In this document: positions 18,149 to 25,443 of the stretch, in pieces
Numbering within the stretch: the stretch's first letter is position 1
Layout: every line of letters starts with the position of its first letter
From: Grimontia indica
GTDB lineage: Bacteria > Pseudomonadota > Gammaproteobacteria > Enterobacterales > Vibrionaceae
NCBI RefSeq assembly: GCF_000333895.2
Contig: NZ_ANFM02000016.1
Span: 1 to 64,000 of the forward strand
Direction: 5' to 3'
DNA: 64,000 nt
Translations under genes and position numbers: made by a program
The notes under the pieces: model-generated
Told to the model about the DNA's origin: nothing
Database searches by the model: none
The model's input: only the letters and a program-made list of their open reading frames with translations

Positions 18149-18179
18149 AACATATCGAGAATTGCTGATATATTGAATG
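18149..18179. promoter_or_regulatory. Operator copy A of the ArsR-associated cluster
   Basis: AACATATC, then 10 bases, then GATATATTGAATG. It contains the inverted repeat ATATC-N10-GATAT (18152-18171). A -10-like TATATT (18169-18174) overlaps the right half. Copy B before the second operon differs in only one non-spacer base. Confidence 0.75.
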
Positions 18180-18224
18180 ATAGGCATTGGGAAATGAAAA
18201 GTGAACCCACAGGAGAGGGAATCC

Positions 18225-19250
18225 ATGACCAGTATCGTTTCTGGGCTGATTAACTTTGGCTACAACCGAACCTTCCTTGAACCCGTTTGGACGGTATTTT
18301 TGCTGGCGCTGCTCTCTATCGCGGTATTCGATCCTCAGCAGTTACCGGTCTCACTCAAGTTTATGGGTGATACCTTCGTCCTGATCATCCCCTTCATCCT
18401 GGCTTCATCGCTGATTTATGCCTATGTCTCCGCCACGCAGGCAGACAGCCTGATTGCCAGTGCGTTGCAGGGTAGACAAGGTGTAGTGATTCTCACTGCG
18501 GCGATGTTCGGTGCGCTGTCGCCTTTCTGTTCTTGTGGGGTTATCCCGCTGATCGCAGCGATGCTAGCCATGGGAGTGCCGCTGGCACCTGTGATGGCGT
18601 TTTGGATTGCTAGCCCAATTATCGACCCCGTCATGTACCTGTTAACGGCCGGTATCGTCAGCTGGGAGTTTGCTACGGCCAAAGCGCTTGGCGCCATTGT
18701 GCTTGGGTTAACCGCGGGGTGGGCAGTGTATCTTGCTCAGCAGGCTGGTTACCTGATAGATCCGCTGAAACCTTCTGTCACCGGGGATGCCACCACACTG
18801 AGTCAGGTGGATAAGCCAGTCTGGCGTTTTTGGGAAGAAGCTCCGCGTAAAGCCGTTTTTATAGAAAAAACCACCAACATTATGCTGTTGCTGCTGAAGT
18901 GGTTGGCGCTTGCTTTCCTGCTGGAAAGCCTACTGGTGGCTTATGTGCCGACTGAATGGGTGGCGTCCTCGTTTGGCGGTGATACTCAATCACCTATTCT
19001 ATGGGCGACGATCATCGGTGTGCCTGCCTATATCAACGGCTATGTGGCTGTGCCTTTAATCGCTGAGTTGATTAACAAAGGCATGCAGCCTGGTGCGGGT
19101 ATGGCGTTTCTCATCGCGGGTGGTATCACCTCCATCCCTGCCATGATTGCCGTCGTGGCGGTTGCCCGTATTCAGGTGGTGATGTTTTACGTCGGCTTTG
19201 CGCTGGTAGGGTCATTCGCTTGGGGGCTGATCTACCAACTTTGGGCTTAG
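18225..19250 (+). CDS. Permease of the PF03773 (YraQ/ArsP/SO_0444-like) family
   Basis: 341 residues with about eight hydrophobic segments and a central hydrophilic loop (residues ~185-220). The family signature is present: two cysteines in SPFCSCGVIPL (C102, C104), followed by LAPVMAFWIASPIIDPVMY, and its internal repeat IGVPAYINGYVAVPL. Relatives export organoarsenicals (ArsP) or copper/zinc (SO_0444), using such Cys as ligands; others have no known substrate. The ATG at 18225 has an excellent AGGAG nine bases upstream. It is the first gene after operator A and is followed 15 bp later by an ABC permease gene. With an ArsR-type regulator nearby, a thiophilic substrate is likely but unproven. 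Confidence 0.88.
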   Translation: MTSIVSGLINFGYNRTFLEPVWTVFLLALLSIAVFDPQQLPVSLKFMGDTFVLIIPFILASSLIYAYVSATQADSLIASALQGRQGVVILTAAMFGALSPFCSCGVIPLIAAMLAMGVPLAPVMAFWIASPIIDPVMYLLTAGIVSWEFATAKALGAIVLGLTAGWAVYLAQQAGYLIDPLKPSVTGDATTLSQVDKPVWRFWEEAPRKAVFIEKTTNIMLLLLKWLALAFLLESLLVAYVPTEWVASSFGGDTQSPILWATIIGVPAYINGYVAVPLIAELINKGMQPGAGMAFLIAGGITSIPAMIAVVAVARIQVVMFYVGFALVGSFAWGLIYQLWA

Positions 19251-19265
19251 AGCAAGGAGACTTTG

Positions 19266-19988
19266 GTGGGAAGTGATCTGAGCGAGTTGTTGGTGTCTTT
19301 TCTACAGCCAACCCTGACTACAGCAATCTTCTTTTTGTCTTCTGCCATGCTGAGTCTCGTCATGGCAGTGATTTACGTGCTGTGCACAAGGAGTCGGCAC
19401 GTATTGATTCGTGGTTTCGCAGGGTTGCTGATAGAGATTTCCCGCGGTGTTCCTACTGTGGTATTTGTGCTCTTAATGGGGAATCTTGGCTTGGCTCCCT
19501 ATTTTTCCGGCTTGGATTTGGAAGGGGTGATTCCCGGTGTTTCGTGGGGTTTCAGTGTCGCGGCAACGTTTATTGTTGTTGGCCTGGCATTTTCCAGTTC
19601 AGGGCATCTAGCGAAAATTATCGAAGCGGCAATCTCGACGATCAAATTCGACACGCTGGACTACATGTCAACCTTACACCCCGGTGTATGGCTCAAAATC
19701 AAGCTGACCTTTTTAGAATGTGCGCCTGCGCTGATCCCAACGGTGTCTGCGCGCTTGGTTCATCACCTTCACAACACAGCCTTTATCTCCATGTTCCCTA
19801 TAACTGGTATTTTTGCTGCCATGAGGACAGGGGTCATCGAGACTGCGTTGGTGATCCCTTATCTGGTGGTTGCCACCCTGTTGTTTGTGATCCTGGGCTC
19901 CTGCATTCACATGATGGGGAATAGCTTGGTGAAGCGATTGCAGCGCAGACCGACCGATCTTGGTGAAACGGTTACTTTGACTGGTTAA
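19266..19988 (+). CDS. Amino-acid-type ABC transporter permease (HisM/Q family), subunit 1
   Basis: 240 residues, five or so membrane segments. The EAA-type cytoplasmic loop that docks on the ATPase is visible around GHLAKIIEAAISTIKF..., and the N-terminal SRGVPTVVFVLL is typical of polar amino acid permeases. The GTG at 19266 has AAGGAG six bases before it; a TTG at 19263 is too close to the RBS. It lies 15 bp after the PF03773 permease gene. Its partner permease, binding protein and ATPase are encoded beyond the oppositely oriented arsR-type gene, with which its 3' end overlaps by 17 bp. The arrangement suggests an inversion or insertion inside an original operon. Confidence 0.87.
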   Translation: MGSDLSELLVSFLQPTLTTAIFFLSSAMLSLVMAVIYVLCTRSRHVLIRGFAGLLIEISRGVPTVVFVLLMGNLGLAPYFSGLDLEGVIPGVSWGFSVAATFIVVGLAFSSSGHLAKIIEAAISTIKFDTLDYMSTLHPGVWLKIKLTFLECAPALIPTVSARLVHHLHNTAFISMFPITGIFAAMRTGVIETALVIPYLVVATLLFVILGSCIHMMGNSLVKRLQRRPTDLGETVTLTG

Positions 19989-20316
19989 AGCCTGATTGCA
20001 GGTTGCTGACCAATTCACTGACCATATCACTCTCGCCGCCACAGCAATGCTCAAGTAAGAAAGTGAGAAGATGTCCGATGGTCTCCATATTGACCGAGTA
20101 ATGGATCATTCTGCCTTCGCGCTTTCGGCGAACCAGCTTTGCGTTGTGCAAAATGGAGAGGTTGGTAGACATGGTGTTTTGACGGATATTCAGTCTTTCA
20201 GCGATCTCTCCTGAAGAGAGTCCCTTATCTCCTGCCTTAATGAGGAGACGAAACACGTCCAATCTTGTTTCCTGCGCTAGTGCGGAAAATATTTTTGCGG
20301 ATTCTTCAGAATTCAT
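19972..20316 (-). CDS. ArsR/SmtB-family transcriptional repressor with Cys-Cys sensor pair
   Basis: 114 residues. The winged-helix is clear: KIFSALAQETRLDVFRLLIKAG, the recognition helix LNIRQNTMSTNLSILHNAKLV, and the wing RRKREGRMIHYSV. The C-terminal helix has a vicinal Cys pair (C91-C92, in LLEHCCGGES), the place where many ArsR-type arsenite sensors have their thiol ligands; metalloid or oxidative thiol sensing would release DNA. No strong RBS precedes the ATG at 20316. The gene is divergent from the ABC/OsmC/diiron operon and convergent with the first ABC permease. It is the obvious candidate to bind the shared operators A and B. The inducer (As, Sb, other metal, or thiol oxidant) is inference. 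Confidence 0.9.
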   Translation of the reverse strand: MNSEESAKIFSALAQETRLDVFRLLIKAGDKGLSSGEIAERLNIRQNTMSTNLSILHNAKLVRRKREGRMIHYSVNMETIGHLLTFLLEHCCGGESDMVSELVSNLQSGFNQSK

Positions 20317-20375
20317 AGTTATAGGGTTTTGTTTTTTAAAATAATCAGACCCTATCCAGGCCCCATAAGTTACAT

Positions 20376-20423
20376 ACGTTCGATGCGTGGTGTTGCTTTC
20401 AATTTTATCAACACATCGGACGT
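20376..20423. other. Imperfect stem-loop / inverted repeat
   Basis: ACGTTCGAT (20376-20384) pairs with ATCGGACGT (20415-20423) with one G-T pair, then after a five-base bulge GTGTTG (20390-20395) pairs with CAACAC (20409-20414), loop of 13. It could be part of the repressor mRNA leader or a second protein site. Confidence 0.55.
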
Positions 20424-20520
20424 GTGGCTAAGTGAATACTAACATGCTGCCACAAAAATCACACAGTTCTATAACCCATTGATGTTAAGCACCATTACCA
20501 CTTTTCTCATATTTGATATC

Positions 20521-20551
20521 AACATATCAGTATATCTAGATATAATGAATG
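20521..20551. promoter_or_regulatory. Operator copy B and promoter of the second operon
   Basis: AACATATC, 10 bases, GATATAATGAATG. The inverted repeat ATATC-N10-GATAT (20524-20543) is the same as in copy A, and the perfect palindrome TATATCTAGATATA (20531-20544) is nested in it. A consensus -10 TATAAT sits at 20541-20546, so a bound repressor would cover it. Confidence 0.78.
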
Positions 20552-20616
20552 TATGGAATTCTTAACATGATGAATCACATCGTGGAATTTGGGTCAGGGG
20601 CAGGAGGCTTCGGTGG

Positions 20617-21300
20617 ATGGAAGGCAGCTTAGCATTAGCGCAAAAGATGTTATTTGGCTTGCCCCATGCGCAACCGGGTGGATTGGTACTGACTTGGTGC
20701 CTGTTTGTCACCACTATCGCCCTGTCTGTTCCCCTTTCTTATCTCTTGGTATGCCTATGCAGCAAGCGCCATTGGTTTCAGGTGGCATCCGGGGCCAGTT
20801 TTGCGCTGTTGAGGGCGATTCCACCGCTGGTGATCATTTTTACGATCGACTTTTTTCTTCCACTTGAAACCTTTACCAAAGGCATTCTGGCATTGACGGT
20901 GTACTCCATGTCTCATCTGGTTCCCATCTTTGCCAAATACATCCACCTGTACCCGGAAAATCTGGATCGGGTGGAAAACGTGCTGAAGTTAGGGCTTTTG
21001 GCACGTTATGCCCGTCTTCGGGCGCATTGGGTGTTCAAAAAGAGCTTTCCTGCCATGCACACCCACTTCGTTTCACTGTTTAAGGACACCAGTATCGTCA
21101 TCCTGATCGGGCTGCTTGAACTGAGTGCATTAACCAACTTGCTCGCTAGCCGGGCTTACCGCCTTTCCGATTGGCTGACCATCTTCGCTATTTGCTCTGC
21201 CCTGTATTTCTTCAACGTGCAGCTCTTGAACCTTGTGGGTGACAGGTTGCGCCACACTGTTTTCCGGTCAACGCACCGGATGACAAGAAGCATCAACTAA
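20617..21300 (+). CDS. Amino-acid-type ABC transporter permease, subunit 2
   Basis: 227 residues, about five membrane segments. RAIPPLVIIFTIDFF and the loop ENVLKLGLLARYARLRAHWVFKKSFPAMHTHFVSLFKDTSIV show the HisQ/M type, with the EAA-loop replaced by a variant. It would pair with the permease encoded at 19266-19988 to form a heterodimeric channel. ATG 20617 has CAGGAGG at good spacing. First gene of the operon repressed through operator B. The binding-protein gene starts 9 bp after its stop. Confidence 0.85.
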   Translation: MEGSLALAQKMLFGLPHAQPGGLVLTWCLFVTTIALSVPLSYLLVCLCSKRHWFQVASGASFALLRAIPPLVIIFTIDFFLPLETFTKGILALTVYSMSHLVPIFAKYIHLYPENLDRVENVLKLGLLARYARLRAHWVFKKSFPAMHTHFVSLFKDTSIVILIGLLELSALTNLLASRAYRLSDWLTIFAICSALYFFNVQLLNLVGDRLRHTVFRSTHRMTRSIN

Positions 21301-21309
21301 GGAGAGTTT

Positions 21310-22149
21310 ATGTTCCGCAAATTGGGTTTGTTTATTTGTGCTTGGATGACCCTTGTATTTTCCCCAGCCCAGGCAGATGAAAAAGGCTCTGTGATCGACA
21401 GGGTGAAAGAACGTGGAGAGCTCGTCGTCGGTATCCGTCAGGATAACCCTCCTCACTCTTTCATCAATGAAGCGGGTGATTGGGTGGGGTTTGATGTCGA
21501 TATCGCCAGCGCCGTGGCCGATAAGCTTGGCGTGAAAATGAAGCGCATTCCCGTGGATGAAATTACCCGCATCACCTACCTGCAAAACGGCAAAATAGAC
21601 ATGGCTGCAGCATCCATGAGCCATACCTGGAAGCGTGATGATGCTGTGGACTTTTCCCAGACTTACTTTTGGTCGGCCCAAACCTTTCTGGTGAGAAAGG
21701 ACGGCGCCAAATCACTGGAAGATCTGGTGGGTAAAAAGGTGGGCATGAACCGTGGTAGTCACTCGATTGGCAACTGGAAGCATTGGCTAGAGAAAAACGG
21801 CCACCCGGTCAACGAAGAAGACATCATCGAGTTTGGTAATAAGCAAATCGCCATGAATGCGGTGCTCTCAGGCAAGATTGCCGGTTGGGCGGAAGATGCG
21901 GAAGTCTTGGTCAGTTACGCCAAACCTAACCCCGAACTCACAGTATTGACCGGTGAAGCCATCGGGATGAAACAAGACGGTCTCGGGGTGATTGAAAACG
22001 ACAGCAAGATGCGTGATGCCGTGAACCGCGCGTTGCAGGAAATCGAATCAAGCGGCGAATACCTCACTATCTATAACCGCTGGTTTGGCCCGGACAGCGA
22101 AACCCCAATGCCGCTTGAAAACCGCATTGAGGTTTGGCCGCAAGGCTAA
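21310..22149 (+). CDS. Family 3 extracellular solute-binding protein
   Basis: 279 residues. A signal peptide ends at SPAQA (about residue 23), so the protein is periplasmic. RGELVVGIRQDNPPHSFINEAGDWVGFDVDIASAVADKLG is the classic N-terminal lobe of polar amino acid binding proteins; the second lobe follows SLEDLVGKKVGMNRGSHS. It delivers its ligand to the two permease subunits encoded around the repressor gene. Residues that bind carboxylate and amino groups of an amino acid cannot all be placed, so the ligand could be an amino acid, a small peptide or a thiol such as a cysteine derivative. RBS GGAGAG lies before ATG 21310. Confidence 0.9.
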   Translation: MFRKLGLFICAWMTLVFSPAQADEKGSVIDRVKERGELVVGIRQDNPPHSFINEAGDWVGFDVDIASAVADKLGVKMKRIPVDEITRITYLQNGKIDMAAASMSHTWKRDDAVDFSQTYFWSAQTFLVRKDGAKSLEDLVGKKVGMNRGSHSIGNWKHWLEKNGHPVNEEDIIEFGNKQIAMNAVLSGKIAGWAEDAEVLVSYAKPNPELTVLTGEAIGMKQDGLGVIENDSKMRDAVNRALQEIESSGEYLTIYNRWFGPDSETPMPLENRIEVWPQG

Positions 22150-22163
22150 TGGGAGAAACAGAT

Positions 22164-23012
22164 ATGTTTTCACGCCAACCCTCACCAGTGCCCAACCTTT
22201 CGCTGCCCGCGTTGGTGCTTCAGGAAGCCAAGGTCAACGTTGGGTCTGGTGAAACATCCGGCTTTTTCGGTGATTGGTTCGGCCAATCATCCAGTCAGGA
22301 CTCAGTATCGGTGCTCAATGGCGTCAATCTGACTGTGCCTACCGGTGCCTGGTACATGTTGGTTGGGCCAAGCGGCTGCGGGAAATCTACCTTGCTGAGT
22401 GTGCTCAATAACCTCACGCCACTGAGCGGCGGACAGGCGCTGAAATTTGGGGTGCCTGTCGATTGCTGGTGCCGCAAATGGGAGTGCTGTCCCGGCACCC
22501 GAACAGGCACTGTGTTCCAAACGCCGGCTCTGTTTGATCAGCTAACCGCACTGGAAAACATCTGCATGGGCTTCGAGTGCCGCGAGAAACGTTGCCTTCA
22601 CGAAAAGCACCAGAAGGCGTTGTTGGTGATGGAAGAGCTGGGTATCGCCAAGTTTGCCCATCGTTATCCGCCGGAGCTGTCCGGTGGCCAGCAACAGCGG
22701 GTATCCATTGCCCGAGCGCTGGTGGGCGACCCGGATTTATTGCTGATGGACGAACCCTTGTCAGCACTCGACGAAGCCAATGCTCAAAAGGTGAATCAAA
22801 TCCTGCTGGAACGTCAGCAGGCTGGCACGACAATCTTGATGGCATCCCACCGTTTGGATGGATGTCTGGAAGCATGCACCGCAAGAGTGGACATGAAAGA
22901 GGGCGTCGTCACCGCGATTCAAGCTTGTAACCACTTACCCTCGGCGACAGAGAACCAGGATGCTGTTGCTCTCAACCCCTCCATGGCAAGGAATGAAAGC
23001 GTATGGAACTGA
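22164..23012 (+). CDS. ABC transporter ATPase with Cys-rich insertion
   Basis: 282 residues. Walker A GPSGCGKST (68-76), Q-loop near Q119, signature LSGGQQQR, Walker B LLLMDEP and the switch His in MASHRLDG are all present, so it should be active. Unusually, seven cysteines crowd around the Q-loop: C101, C103, C108, C109 (VDCWCRKWECCPG) and C134, C139, C144 (ICMGFECREKRCLHEKH), and more lie in the C-terminus (GCLEACT). Family members normally lack these, so a bound metal or redox control of transport is plausible. The N-terminal ~45 residues are longer than usual. The start is ATG 22164, with GGGAGAA before it; 22149 and 22134 are in-frame alternatives. The 3' end overlaps the OsmC gene by 10 bp. 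Confidence 0.88.
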   Translation: MFSRQPSPVPNLSLPALVLQEAKVNVGSGETSGFFGDWFGQSSSQDSVSVLNGVNLTVPTGAWYMLVGPSGCGKSTLLSVLNNLTPLSGGQALKFGVPVDCWCRKWECCPGTRTGTVFQTPALFDQLTALENICMGFECREKRCLHEKHQKALLVMEELGIAKFAHRYPPELSGGQQQRVSIARALVGDPDLLLMDEPLSALDEANAQKVNQILLERQQAGTTILMASHRLDGCLEACTARVDMKEGVVTAIQACNHLPSATENQDAVALNPSMARNESVWN

Positions 23013-23467
23013 AATCGAAAGATACCCGGCTGTTCGATGTGCAGCTGACCTACCAATCGGACTACCAGTTTAAAAATGTCGCCAGTGAGCATGGCAATCA
23101 GGCGGGCGAGCCTTATTTGAGTGACGAACCTGATCCTGTTGGCAACAACAGCGGCCCTTCAACCCCGGCGCTACTGGGAAGCGCGGTTGGGCATTGCCTG
23201 TCAGCTTCTTTGCTGGAGCACATGCGCTTTCATGGCGCCAAAACAGAGCAGGAGTGCATCGTAACCGATGCGCAAATCACGGTTTATAAGGGGCCAGAGG
23301 GTTACCCGAGGATCAAAGAAATTAATGTGGCGATTAAGGCGAATGATGGAGGCGGCCTAAGTAGTCAGAACCGCGCGTCCATAGAACGGAATTTCAAGAA
23401 GCACTGCACCGTCTCTGCTTCTTTGTCGCCGGCTTTCCCTATCAACGTCACTGTTCAGTGGATATGA
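23003..23467 (+). CDS. OsmC/Ohr-family protein
   Basis: 154 residues. The fold is shown by STPALLGSAVGHCLSASLLEHM and the C-terminal KKHCTVSASLSPAFPINVTV. C65 and C135 are in the positions of the two peroxidatic/resolving cysteines of OsmC-type thiol peroxidases, which reduce organic (including fatty acyl) hydroperoxides using lipoyl or other thiols. The typical N-terminal strand is replaced by a less conserved stretch. It overlaps the ATPase gene and is followed 12 bp later by the diiron protein gene, so co-translation is likely. A role in removing lipid peroxides made by or around the neighbouring oxygenase is an inference. Confidence 0.85.
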   Translation: MELKSKDTRLFDVQLTYQSDYQFKNVASEHGNQAGEPYLSDEPDPVGNNSGPSTPALLGSAVGHCLSASLLEHMRFHGAKTEQECIVTDAQITVYKGPEGYPRIKEINVAIKANDGGGLSSQNRASIERNFKKHCTVSASLSPAFPINVTVQWI

Positions 23468-23479
23468 AGGAGAAAAGAC

Positions 23480-24286
23480 GTGTCAAACTTAATGACAGAA
23501 ACACAACGTGTTGAAAACCAAGCTTACAAAGACCTGCTTGCCTACGTCGTCACCAACACCATTTCCGGTGAAATCATGGCGGTGAACAACTACACCACCA
23601 TGGTGCCGCTTATCGAGGATGTGGATGAAAAAATTCATGTGGTGAAACAGGCGAGAGACGAAGGCGGACACATCAATGCCCTGACCAAACTTGGTCAGCA
23701 CATCAACTTTCCCACCATGAAAACCATGGTTGAACCGCAATGGAAAGAGATCGGTCGCTTCGTCAAAGACCGTGCGCGTGAAGGCGATTTAACCTCCTGC
23801 ATTATCGCGCAGGACATCATGGTGGAAACCTTTGCTACCGTGGCCTACACCGCCCTGCAACGTAACACCGATAAGCACACCACCAGTCTCGCTGCCAGTA
23901 TCTATGCCGAGGAAGTGGCGCACCTTCAACATGGCGTCGATGAAATTCACCGCATGCTCGACAACGATGCCGAAGAGGTGCATCGCGCGTTTGAGCTGGC
24001 ACACAGGGCCGTGATGCCCGCCATGATGAGCATGGTGAACTACAACTGCTTCAGCCTCTGTGACCAACTCAGCATCAAATGCTCCACCGTTTCTCTGGGT
24101 GTGATTGAGCAAGATTTGGATCAGCTGCGGATTGATGCCATTGACACCTACATGGAAAAAATCGATCGCATCGGTTTGGATCCAAACCGTGTCGCGCCTT
24201 TGCTCTCTTCGCTGGTGGATGATGATTCCTCCAAATGGCAACCAAAAGACAAAGCGGATCTCTCAGGCAACCGCTGCTGTCACTAA
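23480..24286 (+). CDS. Ferritin-like diiron protein resembling aldehyde-deformylating oxygenase
   Basis: 268 residues, GTG start with AAGGAG upstream. A four-helix diiron site can be placed: E31 (SGEIMAVNNY), E61xxH64 (DEGGHINA), E116 (IMVETFATVAY) and E145xxH148 (EEVAHLQHG). The spacing of 30, 55 and 29 residues is nearly that of cyanobacterial aldehyde-deformylating oxygenase (28, 55, 29, from E45, E73, E128, E157 as I recall them), and the local sequences EAYxNY/NNY and HLNYG/HLQHG also agree. Those enzymes turn fatty aldehydes into alkanes plus formate. The C-terminus ends in RCCH, unlike the family. The next gene encodes a fatty-acyl-reductase-like SDR, which could supply an aldehyde. 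Substrate and activity are inference; another diiron oxidase role is possible. Confidence 0.8.
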   Translation: MSNLMTETQRVENQAYKDLLAYVVTNTISGEIMAVNNYTTMVPLIEDVDEKIHVVKQARDEGGHINALTKLGQHINFPTMKTMVEPQWKEIGRFVKDRAREGDLTSCIIAQDIMVETFATVAYTALQRNTDKHTTSLAASIYAEEVAHLQHGVDEIHRMLDNDAEEVHRAFELAHRAVMPAMMSMVNYNCFSLCDQLSIKCSTVSLGVIEQDLDQLRIDAIDTYMEKIDRIGLDPNRVAPLLSSLVDDDSSKWQPKDKADLSGNRCCH

Positions 24287-24294
24287 GGTGAAAA

Positions 24295-24322
24295 GCCGGA
24301 CGATGTGAAGACTTCGTCCGGC
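24295..24322 (+). other. Hairpin between diiron and SDR genes
   Basis: A perfect 9-bp stem GCCGGACGA/TCGTCCGGC with a 10-base loop and no T-run. It probably acts as an mRNA stabilising or processing element rather than a terminator. Confidence 0.6.
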
Positions 24323-24342
24323 GTCAACAAGGAAGGATGCCT

Positions 24343-25443
24343 ATGCGAATTCTCGTGCTCGGGGCAAATGGATATGTCGGCCGTCTTGTGGCGGCATCGG
24401 TGCTAATGGAAGCCCATCATGAACTGGTGATTGCTTCGCGGGATCCAGAAACTTTTGAGGAACTGAAGCAGGACATTACAAAGCTGGCCTGCGACACCCT
24501 TGAGGCTTCAGGTGAACCTATGCCGCAGATTGACGGTGATGCGACCCTGGGATTCACCGCGGCTCAGTTTAATGATGACCTGTTTGATGCCCCGGAACTT
24601 GAAGGGGTCGAGATGGTGATCAATTGCATTGGGTCGGTGGAATACTTCAATGAAGAAAACCTCAATGCCGTCAATATCACGCTCACGGACTGGATATTGG
24701 CGCAGTGCAAAGCGAAAGGCATCGAGAAGCACATCTACATTTCCACCGCGTTTGCACCTGCCGTGAGCAACGGGAAAATTGAAGAGCGGATATATGGGGA
24801 TGAAGGGGATGACCCCACCTTCTATACCCAAACTAAGCGGAAAGCCGAACAACTGGTCGCCACGTCCGGGCTCGACTATCTGATCGTGCGCCCTTCTGTG
24901 GTGATTGGTGACAGCCGTACCGGTCACTATGCCGGAAAACGCTATGGCATTTACCAACTGTGGGATGGCGCCAAGCGATTACTGCCCGGCCATATCGATG
25001 TGATGCGTCTTGCCTGCCCGCAGGCGAGAATGAATTTTGTCCATCAGGACGCAGTCATTGCAGTCATGCGTTTCACCCTCAGAAAACCTTGGCATAGCCG
25101 GATCATCAACCTGGCATCCGATTCCTCACACGCCCCAACCATGGAAGCGCTCTGGGCATTGCTTTTCAACGATATAGGCCATCCCGATTCGCTGGAATGG
25201 GCACCCACCAATGATGCGCTCGACTATCGCGGCCTGTCGCCTCGCGTGCGGGCGTTCAATGCGTTTTGTCGCACCAATTTAGAGATCGCCAGCCGTAACT
25301 GGATGTTTGATCGCCCCAGTATCACGGTCATGAAAGCCGAAGGGCTCGACTTTGCCGAAGCGCTACTGCCAACAATCCGTATTTGTCAGTCGCACTTTAT
25401 GGCGTTGTATAACGAGAAGAAAGGACGCGTGTTTAATGAGTAA
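24343..25443 (+). CDS. Extended SDR, fatty-acyl/thioester-reductase-like
   Basis: 366 residues from ATG 24343 (GGAAGG before it). The Rossmann motif is G7-A-N-G-Y-V-G13 and the catalytic set S134, Y161xxxK165 (FYTQTKRKAE). After it comes VRPSVVIGDSRTGHY, close to the RPS-x-V-x-GDSxTG pattern that I associate with fatty acyl-CoA reductases and carrier-protein thioester reductases (NAD_binding_4). This would allow reduction of an acyl thioester to an aldehyde. The C-terminal ~150 residues are not recognised. An NmrA-like or epimerase-like role is the alternative. It follows the diiron gene and its last codons overlap the MMPL start by 8 bp. Confidence 0.75.
   Translation: MRILVLGANGYVGRLVAASVLMEAHHELVIASRDPETFEELKQDITKLACDTLEASGEPMPQIDGDATLGFTAAQFNDDLFDAPELEGVEMVINCIGSVEYFNEENLNAVNITLTDWILAQCKAKGIEKHIYISTAFAPAVSNGKIEERIYGDEGDDPTFYTQTKRKAEQLVATSGLDYLIVRPSVVIGDSRTGHYAGKRYGIYQLWDGAKRLLPGHIDVMRLACPQARMNFVHQDAVIAVMRFTLRKPWHSRIINLASDSSHAPTMEALWALLFNDIGHPDSLEWAPTNDALDYRGLSPRVRAFNAFCRTNLEIASRNWMFDRPSITVMKAEGLDFAEALLPTIRICQSHFMALYNEKKGRVFNE

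Larger units (their letters stand above)
20317..20616. other. Divergent control region of the ArsR-associated cluster
   Basis: 300 bp between the repressor gene and the ABC/OsmC/diiron operon. It contains a long imperfect stem-loop, the AT-rich palindrome TTGATATCAA (20513-20522), operator B, and an RBS CAGGAGG before the next gene. No coding frame is convincing. Confidence 0.7.
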
